Notes: a model not told the origin generated them from the letters alone. A stretch of DNA of 64,000 bases from an uncultured Bacteroidota bacterium (GCA_902515395.1 CABXUL010000006.1:1-64000); one strand, 5' to 3'; positions 1-8,989 are shown, numbered from the stretch's first letter. Numbers and translations: made by a program.

Positions 1-1
1 G

Positions 2-64
2 GTCTTTTTGGTTATTAGTTTAATAGTAGTTGTACTTTATTTTGACAAAAAATCAAACCCTTAA
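2..64 (+). CDS. C-terminal end of a membrane protein (partial)
   Basis: Frame 2 is open from the window edge to a TAA at 62-64 and encodes about 20 residues. They are dominated by Val, Leu and Ile (VFLVISLIVVVLYF) and followed by a short charged tail (DKKSNP). This looks like the last membrane helix of a protein that starts outside the window. It ends 9 nt before the flavin reductase, so the two may be co-transcribed. The fragment is too short to name a family. Confidence 0.4.
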   Translation, partial: VFLVISLIVVVLYFDKKSNP

Positions 65-73
65 AAAATCTTC

Positions 74-694
74 ATGAAGTATTTTGATAGTAATGCGATA
101 AAAAATTTTAAAAAAGTTTATAGATTAAACATGATAAATAGTATTACGGGATATAAATCTGCGAACATGATTGGCACTCGTTCTAATTCTGGAAATGAAA
201 ATTTGGCTATTTTCAGCTCAGTAACTCACCTTGGCAGTAACCCTCCGCTTTTAAGTTTTACCTTAAGACCCAATACCGTTCCTAGGCATACTTATAAGAA
301 TTTTAGAGAAAATAAAGTTTTTACAGTTAACCATGTCACGTTATATCAAATCGAGGATGCTCATCATACAAGTGCAAAATACGATGAAGAAATCTCCGAA
401 TTTAATCAAACAGCTTTGAGCCCTGAATACAAGAATGACTTTTACGCCCCGTTTGTTAAAGGCTCGCCAGTTCAATTAGGCTGTCGATACCTTAACGAAT
501 ACGATATCATAGAAAATGGATGCGTATTGATTGTCGCTTCAATTGAGCATATTTTTATAGAAAATCAACTACTCAAGGATGACGGTTGGGTAAAGCTAGA
601 GGATGGGGATGTAATGACAATAAATGGACTGGATGGGTACGCCCTGCCTAAACTGCACAAAAGACTCGATTATGCTAGACCTAAAACTATTTAA
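74..694 (+). CDS. Flavin reductase family protein (FMN-binding split barrel)
   Basis: A 206-residue protein of the flavin reductase-like family, which binds FMN in a split beta-barrel and commonly reduces flavin with NAD(P)H. The N-terminal half has the typical features: a Gly/Ser-rich stretch around residues 30-50 (MIGTRSNSGNENLAIFSS), then NPPLLSFTLRP with a following HTYKNFRENKVFTVN segment, which forms the flavin phosphate pocket in relatives. In flavobacteria this family is common and its substrate is usually unknown. The ATG at 74 lies 9 nt after the stop of the upstream membrane protein, so an operon is possible. The methyltransferase at 728 follows after 33 nt on the same strand. The family is clear; the physiological role is not. 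Confidence 0.8.
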   Translation: MKYFDSNAIKNFKKVYRLNMINSITGYKSANMIGTRSNSGNENLAIFSSVTHLGSNPPLLSFTLRPNTVPRHTYKNFRENKVFTVNHVTLYQIEDAHHTSAKYDEEISEFNQTALSPEYKNDFYAPFVKGSPVQLGCRYLNEYDIIENGCVLIVASIEHIFIENQLLKDDGWVKLEDGDVMTINGLDGYALPKLHKRLDYARPKTI

Positions 695-727
695 AAACCC
701 TAATTATATTCTTTGATTTAATTTAAT

Positions 728-1372
728 ATGGAGTTTATAAATAATGATATAATGACTTATGCAATTCAATATACCCAGGATGAATCTGAACTACTAAAGT
801 CATTAAATAAAGAAACGCATCAGAAAATCCTTCAACCTAGAATGATTAGTGGACATTTTCAAGGGAGATTTTTAAGTTTTGTTGCAAAACTAATCAAACC
901 TAAGAAAATTCTTGAAATAGGTACTTTTACTGGCTATGCTACACTTTGTCTTGCTGAGGGGCTGACTAAAGATGGTGAGATTCACACCATTGATACAAAT
1001 GAAGAACTGGTTGATTTCCAAAAAAAATATTTTGACCAAAGTGTATTCAAAAATCAAATATTTCCTTATTTAGGTGAAGCTAAAAATATAATTCCAAAAT
1101 TGGACCTAAAGCTTGACTTAGTATTTATAGATGCTGATAAAATCAATTACCCTATTTACTTAGAAATGGTTGTGGCAAAATTGAAAAAAGGAGGAGTTTT
1201 AATCGCTGACAATGTATTATGGAGTGGAAAAGTTCTAAATAAACAAAAAAAAAGCCTTGATTCGGAAACTAATAGTGTTAAGCTTTTTAATGAACTTGTT
1301 AAAAAAGACAAGCGGTTAGAAACAGTCCTTTTACCTATTCGAGATGGGCTAATGATTTGCAAGAAAGTTTAA
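728..1372 (+). CDS. Class I SAM-dependent O-methyltransferase
   Basis: A 214-residue protein matching the caffeoyl-CoA/catechol O-methyltransferase type (Methyltransf_3). Motif I is KILEIGTFTGYATLCLAEGL at about residues 58-77. The acidic Asp-rich strand LDLVFIDADKINYP lies near residues 128-141, and the LKKGGVLIADNVLWSGKV segment near residues 152-170 normally carries metal ligands and the substrate loop. Relatives methylate catechols or other small hydroxylated molecules using a divalent metal; the substrate here cannot be told. The gene ends by overlapping the 3' end of tatA by 4 nt, in convergent orientation. Length is normal for the family. Confidence 0.88.
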   Translation: MEFINNDIMTYAIQYTQDESELLKSLNKETHQKILQPRMISGHFQGRFLSFVAKLIKPKKILEIGTFTGYATLCLAEGLTKDGEIHTIDTNEELVDFQKKYFDQSVFKNQIFPYLGEAKNIIPKLDLKLDLVFIDADKINYPIYLEMVVAKLKKGGVLIADNVLWSGKVLNKQKKSLDSETNSVKLFNELVKKDKRLETVLLPIRDGLMICKKV

Positions 1373-1641
1373 AGATCCCTTTTAATAGAGTCTGTTAATT
1401 CATCAAAGTCGTCCTTGACCTTATCAACTTGCTTCTTGATTTCTTTTCCCACTGACCTTTGGGGATCTTTAGAATCTACTGACTTTTGAATCTCGGATTT
1501 TATTTCATTGGTGGCATTTCTAACCTGAGTAACCCCTTTAGCAAGTGTCTTGGCAATTGAGGGGATTTTATCTTCACCAAAAACAAGTAGTACAATAAAA
1601 AAAATGAAAATCAATTCTGTCCCGCTGATAAAAAGAAGCAT
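1369..1641 (-). CDS. tatA: Sec-independent protein translocase subunit TatA/TatE
   Basis: A 90-residue protein with one N-terminal membrane helix (about residues 5-21, ELIFIFFIVLLVFG). The conserved FG hinge follows, then an amphipathic helix (EDKIPSIAKTLAKGVTQVRN) and a charged C-terminal tail. This is the layout of TatA, the pore-forming subunit of the twin-arginine pathway for folded proteins. The conserved FG-x-x-x-(I/L)P is seen directly. A TatA versus TatB assignment rests on the short tail and the usual flavobacterial arrangement. It stands alone here, with tatC not in the window. A TAnnTTTG promoter element lies just upstream at 1656-1663. Confidence 0.85.
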   Translation of the reverse strand: MLLFISGTELIFIFFIVLLVFGEDKIPSIAKTLAKGVTQVRNATNEIKSEIQKSVDSKDPQRSVGKEIKKQVDKVKDDFDELTDSIKRDL

Positions 1642-1655
1642 AGCCTAAATTTTCA

Positions 1656-1663
1656 CAAATATA
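1656..1663 (-). promoter_or_regulatory. Promoter -7 element for tatA
   Basis: TATATTTG on the minus strand matches the Bacteroidota TAnnTTTG -7 box. It lies 15 nt before the tatA start, which fits a short leader. A TTTG at 1689-1692 is 25 nt away, slightly far for the -33 box. Confidence 0.5.
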
Positions 1664-1712
1664 TAAAAGGTGAATTTATTACGTTAACCAAATAGGTGTA
1701 AAACATTTCAAA

Positions 1713-4004
1713 TCAGCGATTCGTCTTTGACTTAAATTGTTCAAACTCAGAAATGCCTACTTTCTTAGGCCAAACATTGTTTTCGACATCAACATCTGAA
1801 GTCTCAAAATCTGGATCTAAAATAACCGATTTAATTTGTTTATTGGTAGCAATAATTTTCTTTACCATTTCATCATTTTTTCTCCAAATCTCAGGAGGGT
1901 AATTGACTCGATCTGAGCTTCCATCCATATAATTGTACTCCACTAAAATAGGCATCACTAATCCCCCTGGTTTTTCAAAAGTAATCTCATAAAAGTTTTT
2001 GGGCAATTGAAACTTATTATTAATATTTTTATCTAGATAAGTCATAAGATTGTTGGATCCACTTCTGGGCTCTGTTTTCACGTCTTCTTCTTCTAGAAAA
2101 ACAAATGGGTAATCATCATTAGTAATTCCATATTTATCAATTATTGCTTGGGCTTTAAGAGGTGTATTATTTGTAAACTGAAGTTTTTTCAGACTTTTAA
2201 TACCGATATCTACATAATCCGTTGTATAAAACCAACCCCTCCAGAACCAATCTAGATCTACAGCTGAAGCATCCTCCATTGTCCTAAAAAAATCTGCTGG
2301 GGTGGGATGTTTAAACTTCCATCTATTGGAATAAGTTTTAAAGGCATAGTCAAACAAATCTCGACCCATCACTGTTTCTCTCAAAATATTAAGTGCGGTA
2401 GCAGGTTTTCCATAGGCGTTTGGACCCAATTGATATATATTTTCAGGATTTGACATTATTGGGGATAAGAAACTTTGATCTCCTGCCATATAACCCACAA
2501 TCCGTTTAGGATCTCCCCTTCTTGAAGGGTAACTCGAGAGGTTATCCATAGATAAAGGGTTTCGCCTAGCAAACTCTTGTTCGGTTAAATATTGCACAAA
2601 AGTGTTCAGCCCTTCATCCATCCAGCCCCATTGTCTCTCATCAGAATTTACAATCATAGGAAAGAAATTATGCCCTATTTCGTGAATGATCACGCTGATC
2701 ATTCCATATTTCTCTCTCATTGAGTAAGTCCCATCCTCATCGGGTCTTCCGTAATTCCAACAAATCATTGGATATTCCATTCCTTGGTTCTTTGAATGAA
2801 CAGAAACTGCTTTAGGGTAAGGATAATCAAAAGTGAATTTAGAATAGGTTTTTAAAGTCTGAACTACAGCTTTTGTAGAGAACTGCTCCCAAAGCGGATT
2901 ACCCTCCTTTGGATAAAGGGATACAGCCATAACATTTTTATCTCCAATTTGAACAGCCATCATTTCCCAGATAAATTTTCTAGAGCTTGCAAAGGCAAAA
3001 TCACGAACATTTTCAGCAATAAATTTCCAAGTCTTTTTATCTTCAGAAAAGCCTTTTTCATTAATCTCTGCCTCTTCTTGACTAACAATGATGACCGGTT
3101 CATCAAATGATTTTTCAGCTCTTTTATACCTTCGGTACTGATCACGAGAGAGCACTTCCTTGGGATTTTGTAATGTTCCTGTAGCTTCCAATATATGGTC
3201 AGCAGGAACAGTAACGTTGACCTCATAATTTCCAAAGTTCAATGCAAACTCACCATTACCCCAAAATTGATGGTTTTGCCATCCTTCAACATCATTATAA
3301 ACCGCTAAGCGAGGAAAAAACTGAGCAATAACGTACAATCTATTCCCGTCTTTAGGAAAAGGTTCATAACCTGACCTTGCCCGTTTTTTAACGTGATCGT
3401 TTATGTTGTACCACCACTTAATAGAAAATTTGAATTCTTCACCCTTTTTTAACGGTTGTGGAAGATCAACCCGCATCATAGTCATATTTATTGTGTGGCT
3501 TAAGGATTGATTGAATTCATCCTTAACCCATTGAATATTAAACCCCCCATCAAAAGGATCCTCTATGTGTCTTGCAGCAAAACGATCTACCTGTGACTCA
3601 TCAATAAGATTATAAATTATATTATGAGCGGTATCTCCCTCAGAGTTTTTTTGCAATGCTGGAGAATCTTTTTTTCTAATGTTTTGATCTAATTGTAACC
3701 ACAAATATTCAAGTACATCAGGAGAATTATTAGTGTAAGTAATCTCTTCTTCTCCATATAATCTTTTATTTTTATCATCCAATTCTACATCGATTACATA
3801 GTCAACCTTTTGTTGATAATAATCTTCACCTGGAGCACCTGATGCTGTTCTAAACTTATTCGGGGTAGGCAACTCCTCTTTCAACTGCTTAAATTTATTA
3901 CCATTAATATGACCCTGAGAGGCTTTAGATATATCTTGACCTTGGAGATTAATGAAAAACGTCAACAATATTGCAGTAGAAAAAAATATTTTTAATTTTT
4001 TCAT
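1713..4004 (-). CDS. Exported M1 family metallopeptidase (aminopeptidase N-like)
   Basis: A 763-residue zinc peptidase with an N-terminal signal peptide (FFSTAILLTFFINLQGQ). The zinc site is HEIGH at residues 441-445, and the third ligand Glu464 (WMDEGLNTF) lies exactly 18 residues after the second His, the spacing of clan MA(E) family M1. A substrate-binding segment NQGMEYPMICWNYGR precedes it. The C-terminal part, with WFWRGWFYTTDYVDIGI, is typical of the long exported M1 peptidases of Bacteroidota. It probably trims peptides from N-termini in the periplasm or at the outer membrane. It is the last gene of a three-gene minus-strand run (5299 to 1713), 62 nt after the DUF6702 gene. The family is certain; the physiological substrate is unknown. 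Confidence 0.93.
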   Translation of the reverse strand: MKKLKIFFSTAILLTFFINLQGQDISKASQGHINGNKFKQLKEELPTPNKFRTASGAPGEDYYQQKVDYVIDVELDDKNKRLYGEEEITYTNNSPDVLEYLWLQLDQNIRKKDSPALQKNSEGDTAHNIIYNLIDESQVDRFAARHIEDPFDGGFNIQWVKDEFNQSLSHTINMTMMRVDLPQPLKKGEEFKFSIKWWYNINDHVKKRARSGYEPFPKDGNRLYVIAQFFPRLAVYNDVEGWQNHQFWGNGEFALNFGNYEVNVTVPADHILEATGTLQNPKEVLSRDQYRRYKRAEKSFDEPVIIVSQEEAEINEKGFSEDKKTWKFIAENVRDFAFASSRKFIWEMMAVQIGDKNVMAVSLYPKEGNPLWEQFSTKAVVQTLKTYSKFTFDYPYPKAVSVHSKNQGMEYPMICWNYGRPDEDGTYSMREKYGMISVIIHEIGHNFFPMIVNSDERQWGWMDEGLNTFVQYLTEQEFARRNPLSMDNLSSYPSRRGDPKRIVGYMAGDQSFLSPIMSNPENIYQLGPNAYGKPATALNILRETVMGRDLFDYAFKTYSNRWKFKHPTPADFFRTMEDASAVDLDWFWRGWFYTTDYVDIGIKSLKKLQFTNNTPLKAQAIIDKYGITNDDYPFVFLEEEDVKTEPRSGSNNLMTYLDKNINNKFQLPKNFYEITFEKPGGLVMPILVEYNYMDGSSDRVNYPPEIWRKNDEMVKKIIATNKQIKSVILDPDFETSDVDVENNVWPKKVGISEFEQFKSKTNR

Positions 4005-4066
4005 AGATAAGAGTATTTCACTAATACTAAATTAAGATAATTTTGCCTATTAATATTAACCAGTAA

Positions 4067-4570
4067 CTATTTAGAAAGATTAAGTTCAATGTCAAATGTA
4101 TGCTTTGAAGGCACACTCAAAAAACTTCTTCTTCTTCCCTGGCTTCGGAAATGTAAAATATTTTTTTGATCATCTGTAAAATCAAAGAGTAAAGTGTTTT
4201 TGACGTCAAAATTTATTACAGTACTGTCCAATAAAATTTCTAAGTATGCAACCAATAAATCGTTACGGTAAATTTTACCCAAGTAATCAAATGGAAGATC
4301 ACGTTCATTGGATTTGAATACCAAGTTCATTTGAAAATATTTTTTTGTTAAACTGTCGACCAGATCAGCATTATTATCGGGATTTAATTTAATTCCTGAA
4401 GCCATTTTTTTTAAAGCAAATTCAAAGTCGTCAGCAAAAACCTGAGCCGTAATTTGTAAACTTCTTTCATCAGGAATAAACTTAATTGATGTAGTTGATA
4501 CGTAGAATTTATGTAAAGTAAAACTAGATAAAATAAATACAGTCAAAAAAATAAGGGAAATAATTCTCAT
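4067..4570 (-). CDS. DUF6702 family exported protein
   Basis: A 167-residue protein with a signal peptide (MRIISLIFLTVFILSSFTLHKF). The sequence has KFYVSTTSIKFIPDERSLQITAQVFADDFEFAL, typical of a family of unknown function in Bacteroidota (DUF6702) that is nearly always encoded beside an M1 peptidase. The rest is predicted beta-rich with no catalytic motif visible. It starts 6 nt after the stop of the carboxypeptidase-like-domain gene and is followed by the M1 peptidase, so co-expression is very likely. That context suggests an accessory role in the envelope for the peptidase, which is inference only. Confidence 0.75.
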   Translation of the reverse strand: MRIISLIFLTVFILSSFTLHKFYVSTTSIKFIPDERSLQITAQVFADDFEFALKKMASGIKLNPDNNADLVDSLTKKYFQMNLVFKSNERDLPFDYLGKIYRNDLLVAYLEILLDSTVINFDVKNTLLFDFTDDQKNILHFRSQGRRRSFLSVPSKHTFDIELNLSK

Positions 4571-4576
4571 GCAACA

Positions 4577-5299
4577 TTAAAATTTACTCCGGTATTTTTT
4601 ACTCTGCATTATAAGATAATCTATGAGCTGAAACTGCTGACTTTGGTTAAGTAATTTTTGAGATGGCAAATTATCATCTATATGTTCTAAAAATCCAACT
4701 ATCTGATCATCCCTAAGCTCAAGATCAGTCTTAAAAAAAGAAATATCGAATACATAACTGAGTACCTCGCTAGGCTTTAAATTTCTTTTTTCTTCTTCAG
4801 TTTTATTACTTACTATTTTTGCTATCAGCTTAGCAATATTAATTAGGTTAAGACCGTTATTTAGTTGACCTTGTCTGACTATTGTATTTTCTAGACGAGT
4901 TGATTTGTCCCTTTCATAATCAAAACCTTTGAACTCTTCTTCCTTCAAATTAAGAAATTTTTCAGTATCATCAGGCGTGATAACAACCTCCTCTAAAGCG
5001 TTAATTTTCTCATTAACCGTAATAATAAGTCTATTTTTTTGAATGATTTCTGGAGTGATTTCGACTGTACGGATCATGTATTGAACCGAAGAAAAAACCA
5101 CTTCATCTCCAGTTTTAACTGGAATTTCAAATGCCCCCTCCCCATCAGTAATAGTATTTATTTGAGCAGTAATGTTGACTACATTGGCAGCTACGACATT
5201 AACATTACGATAGATTAGCCTTCCTTTGATTGGTATCCTGTCCTGGGCAAAGGCAATCACTTGAAAAATAAGAAAGAATATCAAAAGTTTAAATTTCAT
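4577..5299 (-). CDS. Carboxypeptidase-like regulatory domain protein, exported
   Basis: A 240-residue protein with a cleavable signal peptide (LLIFFLIFQVIAFAQ). A CarboxypepD_reg-like (CNA-B/transthyretin-like) beta-sandwich spans about residues 22-105: IKGRLIYRNVNVVAANVVNI, then GAFEIPVKTGDEVVFSSVQY. The C-terminal half (LNLINIAKLIAKIVSNKTEEEK...) is a helical region seen in flavobacterial relatives. Such domains often anchor or cap outer-membrane proteins, but this one has no TonB plug. It is first gene of the run with the DUF6702 protein (6 nt gap) and the M1 peptidase. No enzymatic residues are visible. Confidence 0.8.
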   Translation of the reverse strand: MKFKLLIFFLIFQVIAFAQDRIPIKGRLIYRNVNVVAANVVNITAQINTITDGEGAFEIPVKTGDEVVFSSVQYMIRTVEITPEIIQKNRLIITVNEKINALEEVVITPDDTEKFLNLKEEEFKGFDYERDKSTRLENTIVRQGQLNNGLNLINIAKLIAKIVSNKTEEEKRNLKPSEVLSYVFDISFFKTDLELRDDQIVGFLEHIDDNLPSQKLLNQSQQFQLIDYLIMQSKKYRSKF

Positions 5300-5380
5300 A
5301 ATCTAAAGATAAAAGCTAATTTGAAGATAGTCGTTAAAAGGTTATTTATTTATTAAATTTCCAATATAAATTGATTTTAA

Positions 5381-5388
5381 TAGTTTTG
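5381..5388 (+). promoter_or_regulatory. Promoter -7 element for the GNAT gene
   Basis: TAGTTTTG matches TAnnTTTG and ends 8 nt before the ATG at 5397, implying a very short leader. No good -33 box was found at the usual distance. Confidence 0.4.
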
Positions 5389-5396
5389 AAAAGCAT

Positions 5397-5840
5397 ATGA
5401 CCATAAAAAGTATAAGCGCTAAAGATACATTTACTGTAAGACACCCTGTTCTTCGACCTGACAGACCAATAGAAGACTGTTACTTTGAATTGGATAATCA
5501 TGTATCAAGCCTTCATCTGGGTATAGAGTTCAATGGAGAAATTATTGCTGTTTTATCTGCTTTACCAATTCAGTGTGAGAATTTCCCTAATCTTATGAGT
5601 ATGAGATTAAGAGGTATTGCAACACTTCATCCATTTCAAAAAAAGGGTTTGGGTTCGCAATTGATTATAGAGGTTGAGAAAAGATTACTTAAATTAAAAA
5701 AAATTAAATTACTCTGGCTAAATGCTAGGATCAGTGCTAAATCATTTTATCAAAATTTAGGCTATGAGACTATGGGAAAAACTTTTAATATTCAGGGCAT
5801 TGGAGTCCATCAATTCATGTATAAAAAAATTTTGGAATGA
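5397..5840 (+). CDS. GNAT family N-acetyltransferase
   Basis: A 147-residue acetyltransferase of the GCN5-related fold. Motif A is visible as MRLRGIATLHPFQKKGLGSQLI around residues 70-90 (the acetyl-CoA pyrophosphate loop, Q/RxxGxG/A), with the beta-bulge region LLWLNARISAKSFYQNLGY after it. These transfer acetyl groups to amines of small molecules or proteins; the substrate here is unknown. The stop codon overlaps the start of the VanY-like gene (ATGA at 5837-5840), so the two are translationally coupled. The length matches single-domain family members. Confidence 0.85.
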   Translation: MTIKSISAKDTFTVRHPVLRPDRPIEDCYFELDNHVSSLHLGIEFNGEIIAVLSALPIQCENFPNLMSMRLRGIATLHPFQKKGLGSQLIIEVEKRLLKLKKIKLLWLNARISAKSFYQNLGYETMGKTFNIQGIGVHQFMYKKILE

Positions 5841-6556
5841 ACCGATCCGAATTTTTAAGAACTACTTTAGGAATTATAGCTTTATCCAATACTTCTATGA
5901 AACCATTTAAAAATTACGATCCTTTAATTCTGATAGGAAAAGGAAGTCCAAAACTGGTAGGCACAAGCTTTTCAATTTTACCCGAGGTAAAGGTTGCGCT
6001 AGAAAAAATGACTCAGGCTGCAAAAAATGATGGAATAGAAATCAAAGTTGTCTCCGCATATCGTTCTTATGACCGACAAAAAAGTATTTGGAATAGTAAA
6101 TTTGTTCGGTTTGAAAAACAAGGTTTTAAAAGCCTAGCCATTATTGATCAAATCATTAAATACTCCACCATACCTGGTACTTCCAGACATCATTGGGGAA
6201 CAGATATTGATATTATTGATGGATCCCAAACAAATAAAGGTGATTTGTTAGTCTCAAAAAATTTTCACGGAAGTGGCCCTTTTAACAAACTTAGAAAATG
6301 GATGGAGTCGAGTGCTGAAAAATTTGGTTTTCTAAAACCTTATAATCAAGATCCTGAGAGAAAAGGTTTTAATTATGAACCTTGGCATTACAGTTATGCA
6401 GAAAAATCTATCCCGATGCTGAATGCCTATTTAGAATTAGATGCTATCTCATTGATAAAGGATGGTGATCTATTGGGTGCAGATTTATTGGATTCAAAAT
6501 TTATCAAAACCTACCTTAATACTCATATACTGGGAATAGATAAGGCTTTATTATAA
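5837..6556 (+). CDS. M15 family D-alanyl-D-alanine carboxypeptidase (VanY-like)
   Basis: A 239-residue LAS-type zinc peptidase. The core motifs are SRHHWGTDIDI (ligands His and Asp) and EPWHYSY (catalytic Glu and ligand His), with VVSAYRSYDRQKSIW before them, as in VanY/DacB proteins that cleave the terminal D-Ala of peptidoglycan stem peptides. The first ~20 residues (FLRTTLGIIALSNTSM) are mildly hydrophobic and could be an export signal. Its ATG overlaps the GNAT stop codon. It is likely a periplasmic cell-wall trimming enzyme. No vancomycin resistance genes are nearby, so no resistance role is implied. Confidence 0.88.
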   Translation: MNRSEFLRTTLGIIALSNTSMKPFKNYDPLILIGKGSPKLVGTSFSILPEVKVALEKMTQAAKNDGIEIKVVSAYRSYDRQKSIWNSKFVRFEKQGFKSLAIIDQIIKYSTIPGTSRHHWGTDIDIIDGSQTNKGDLLVSKNFHGSGPFNKLRKWMESSAEKFGFLKPYNQDPERKGFNYEPWHYSYAEKSIPMLNAYLELDAISLIKDGDLLGADLLDSKFIKTYLNTHILGIDKALL

Positions 6557-6557
6557 A

Positions 6558-7319
6558 TTAACGGATAAATACAGGAGCAAAAGATGATGTTGTATTTTCT
6601 TCACTGTAAGCATACCCCCCATAATTAAATCCTAATAAGTTTTCCGTAGTTACTTCTTCTAATTCTAGCAAGTAACGCACCATCATCCCTCTCGCCTTCT
6701 TAGCATAGAATGAAATAATCTTTAATTTACCGTTTTTAAAATCTTTGAACTGTGGTGAAATTAAATTGGTATTTAAAAGCTTGGAATTGATTGATGAGAA
6801 ATATTCGTTGCTCGCTAAATTAACAAAAAGTTCTCCCTCATCTAATTCTTCATTAAGAAAACCTGTCACCTTATCCTTCCAAAACTCATAAAGGTTATTG
6901 TCAGAGCCAACAGAAAACTTAGTCCCCATTTCCAATCGGTAAGGCTGAATTAGATCTAATGGTTTTAAAATACCATATAGTCCTGAAAGAATCCTAAGGC
7001 TGTTTTGCATAGCGCTAATCTTGCCTTCTGAAAGGGAATATACATCCAAGCCGGAGTAAACATCTCCATCGAAAGCGTAAATAGCTGGACGGGCATTATC
7101 TGGATTAAAAGGAGTTTTAAAATTTTGATTTCTTTCCCAGTTTAGATCACCCAACTTATCAGAAATTTTCAACAATTCTGACAATTCTCTAGGAGATTTT
7201 TCCCTCAATAATTCATTAATCCGTTTAGCTTCAGCTAAAAAAAATGGGTTAGAGTTTTTATCGGTAGGCAAGTCAGAATCAAAATTGAGAGATTTAGCAG
7301 GTGATATAACCATTTTCAT
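6558..7319 (-). CDS. yaaA: Peroxide stress protein YaaA (DUF328/UPF0246)
   Basis: A 253-residue protein with the family landmarks: N-terminal MVISPAKSLNFDSDLP, central YAFDGDVYSGLD, LSGLYGILKPLDLIQPYRLEMGTK, and C-terminal YAKKARGMMVRYLL. YaaA in E. coli limits intracellular free iron during hydrogen peroxide stress and binds DNA; this is knowledge of the family, not shown here. It runs convergent to the VanY gene with a 1-nt gap. The 76-nt gap between its start and the end of the rluD-like gene suggests it may be read through from that operon. Confidence 0.92.
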   Translation of the reverse strand: MKMVISPAKSLNFDSDLPTDKNSNPFFLAEAKRINELLREKSPRELSELLKISDKLGDLNWERNQNFKTPFNPDNARPAIYAFDGDVYSGLDVYSLSEGKISAMQNSLRILSGLYGILKPLDLIQPYRLEMGTKFSVGSDNNLYEFWKDKVTGFLNEELDEGELFVNLASNEYFSSINSKLLNTNLISPQFKDFKNGKLKIISFYAKKARGMMVRYLLELEEVTTENLLGFNYGGYAYSEENTTSSFAPVFIR

Positions 7320-7395
7320 AATTCACTTTTTTTCAAATTTATAATGATTTTTGGGGAAAAAAAATTCTATTGAATTATCATAATTTATTGAGATA

Positions 7396-8436
7396 TCAAT
7401 AATGCTTATGTTTAGAGTAGTTTCTCCAACGTTCAAGGGTAGTTTCAATATCTTTTGGTATTGGGGAGTCAAAATCCATCCAACGATTTGTTTTAGGGTG
7501 ATTAAACCCAAGAGTTTTCGCATGTAATGCTTGACGAGGTAGGCTGGAGAAACAATTTTGAACAAACTGCTTGTACTTGGTAAAGGTAGTTCCCTTTAGT
7601 ATTCTATCGCCACCATAGCGAGCATCATTAAACAAAGTGTGTCCTATGTGTTTCATATGGGCTCTAATCTGATGAGTACGACCAGTTTCAAGGCTACATT
7701 CGACTAAAGTAACATAACCCAACCTTTCAATAATCCTAAAGTGAGTGATTGCAGTCTTACCGGAACTTCCATCTGGAAATACAGACATTTGAAGACGGTT
7801 CTTTGGGTTACGTCCAATGTGACCTTCAATTGTGCCCTCGTCTTCCTTAATTTCACCCCAAACTAAAGCAACATATTTTCTAGACGTAATTTTATCATGA
7901 AATTGCTTGGCCAAATTGACCATCGATTCATCTGATTTTGCAATGACAAGTAAACCACTAGTGTCCTTATCAATTCGATGAACTAAACCAGGGCGATTAT
8001 TAGAATTTAACGGAAGTTTTTCAAAGTGATAAAGTAATCCGTTTATTAATGTACCTGAGTAATTTCCATGCCCTGGATGAACGACCATACCAGCAGCTTT
8101 ATTAACTACAATAACATCCTGATCTTCATAAAAGATTTCAATAGGTAAATCCTCTGGAACCAAAAGGTTTTCGTGAGGTGGGTTGGAAAGTAAAACTTTA
8201 ATATTGTCACCCCCTTTAACTTTATAATTTGACTTAATAGTCCTACCGTCCACTTGAATAGCACCTAATTTTACCGCCTGCTGAATTTTACTTCTTGTAG
8301 CATTTTCTATACGATTAATCAAAAACTTATCTACTCTGAGAGGTTCCTGTCCTTGATCAGCTTTAAACGAAAAATGCTCATAAAGCTGACCTTCAAGGGC
8401 CTCAGAGTTTAAAGGAATATTATTTTCTTTTTCCAT
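7396..8436 (-). CDS. rluD: RluA/RluD-family 23S rRNA pseudouridine synthase
   Basis: A 346-residue protein with an S4 RNA-binding domain at about residues 35-95 (RVDKFLINRIENATRSKIQQAVKLGAI). The pseudouridine synthase catalytic domain follows, carrying the signature HRIDKDTSGLLVIAKS with the catalytic Asp, then GRTHQIRAHMKHIGH. RluD modifies helix 69 of 23S rRNA; the choice among RluA-type paralogues is made on length and the S4 domain. The start overlaps the end of the PASTA gene by 17 nt, indicating one transcript. Confidence 0.9.
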   Translation of the reverse strand: MEKENNIPLNSEALEGQLYEHFSFKADQGQEPLRVDKFLINRIENATRSKIQQAVKLGAIQVDGRTIKSNYKVKGGDNIKVLLSNPPHENLLVPEDLPIEIFYEDQDVIVVNKAAGMVVHPGHGNYSGTLINGLLYHFEKLPLNSNNRPGLVHRIDKDTSGLLVIAKSDESMVNLAKQFHDKITSRKYVALVWGEIKEDEGTIEGHIGRNPKNRLQMSVFPDGSSGKTAITHFRIIERLGYVTLVECSLETGRTHQIRAHMKHIGHTLFNDARYGGDRILKGTTFTKYKQFVQNCFSSLPRQALHAKTLGFNHPKTNRWMDFDSPIPKDIETTLERWRNYSKHKHY

Positions 8437-8974
8437 TACCCAAAACTAGATCTATTTTAGTTGTTTTTTGTAATAATGTTCCAGGTTCTATTGGCTCCCC
8501 CAGATATCTAATTTCTAATACCATATCCCTACCTATATTGTTCTCGTATGATATATCCCCAATGGAGAAACCCACTGATTTTAGTTTTGCCTCAGCATTT
8601 CTTCGAGTGATTTGAACAACATTTGGAACACTGATCCTTCTATATCCTGAGGGATTTAAAGTAACATATATTTTACGATTTTTTTTTACCAATTGACCTG
8701 CGGAGGGAAGGTGCTCAATTACACTTAATGGTTTAAATTTAGAAGTAAACTTTGAAGAATCAATAATCTCAAATCTTAAATTTTTAGCCTTTATGATTTC
8801 CTCAAGTTTAATGATAGAAATACCATTTAAATTAGGAACCTCCTGCATGTCGTTATGATAAGTTACTACTTTAAGAACCCAAAGTATTAGATAAATAAAC
8901 AAAACCAACACAAGGATTGAAAGAATAATCTGCCTGATAAAAGCTAAACTGAAAAAGAATCTGAAAAAATTCAT
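8420..8974 (-). CDS. Membrane-anchored PASTA-domain protein
   Basis: A 184-residue protein with one N-terminal membrane helix (about residues 13-36, IRQIILSILVLVLFIYLILWVLKV). Two PASTA-like repeats follow outside the membrane, beginning at EVPNLNGISIIKLEEIIKAKN and VPNVVQITRRNAEAKLKSVG. A further short segment (MVLEIRYLGEPIEPGTLLQ) resembles a third, partial repeat. PASTA domains bind peptidoglycan or beta-lactams, usually as the sensor part of Ser/Thr kinases or PBPs; here there is no kinase or transpeptidase domain. It sits divergent from ddl and overlaps the rluD gene, a neighbourhood common in Bacteroidota. Confidence 0.85.
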   Translation of the reverse strand: MNFFRFFFSLAFIRQIILSILVLVLFIYLILWVLKVVTYHNDMQEVPNLNGISIIKLEEIIKAKNLRFEIIDSSKFTSKFKPLSVIEHLPSAGQLVKKNRKIYVTLNPSGYRRISVPNVVQITRRNAEAKLKSVGFSIGDISYENNIGRDMVLEIRYLGEPIEPGTLLQKTTKIDLVLGNGKRK

Positions 8975-8989
8975 CGTTTAAAATGTGAT

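Noticed and set aside
7323-7565. 80-residue minus-strand ORF in the rluD 3' region
   Set aside because: It overlaps rluD in another frame and has no recognisable domain; treated as a shadow.
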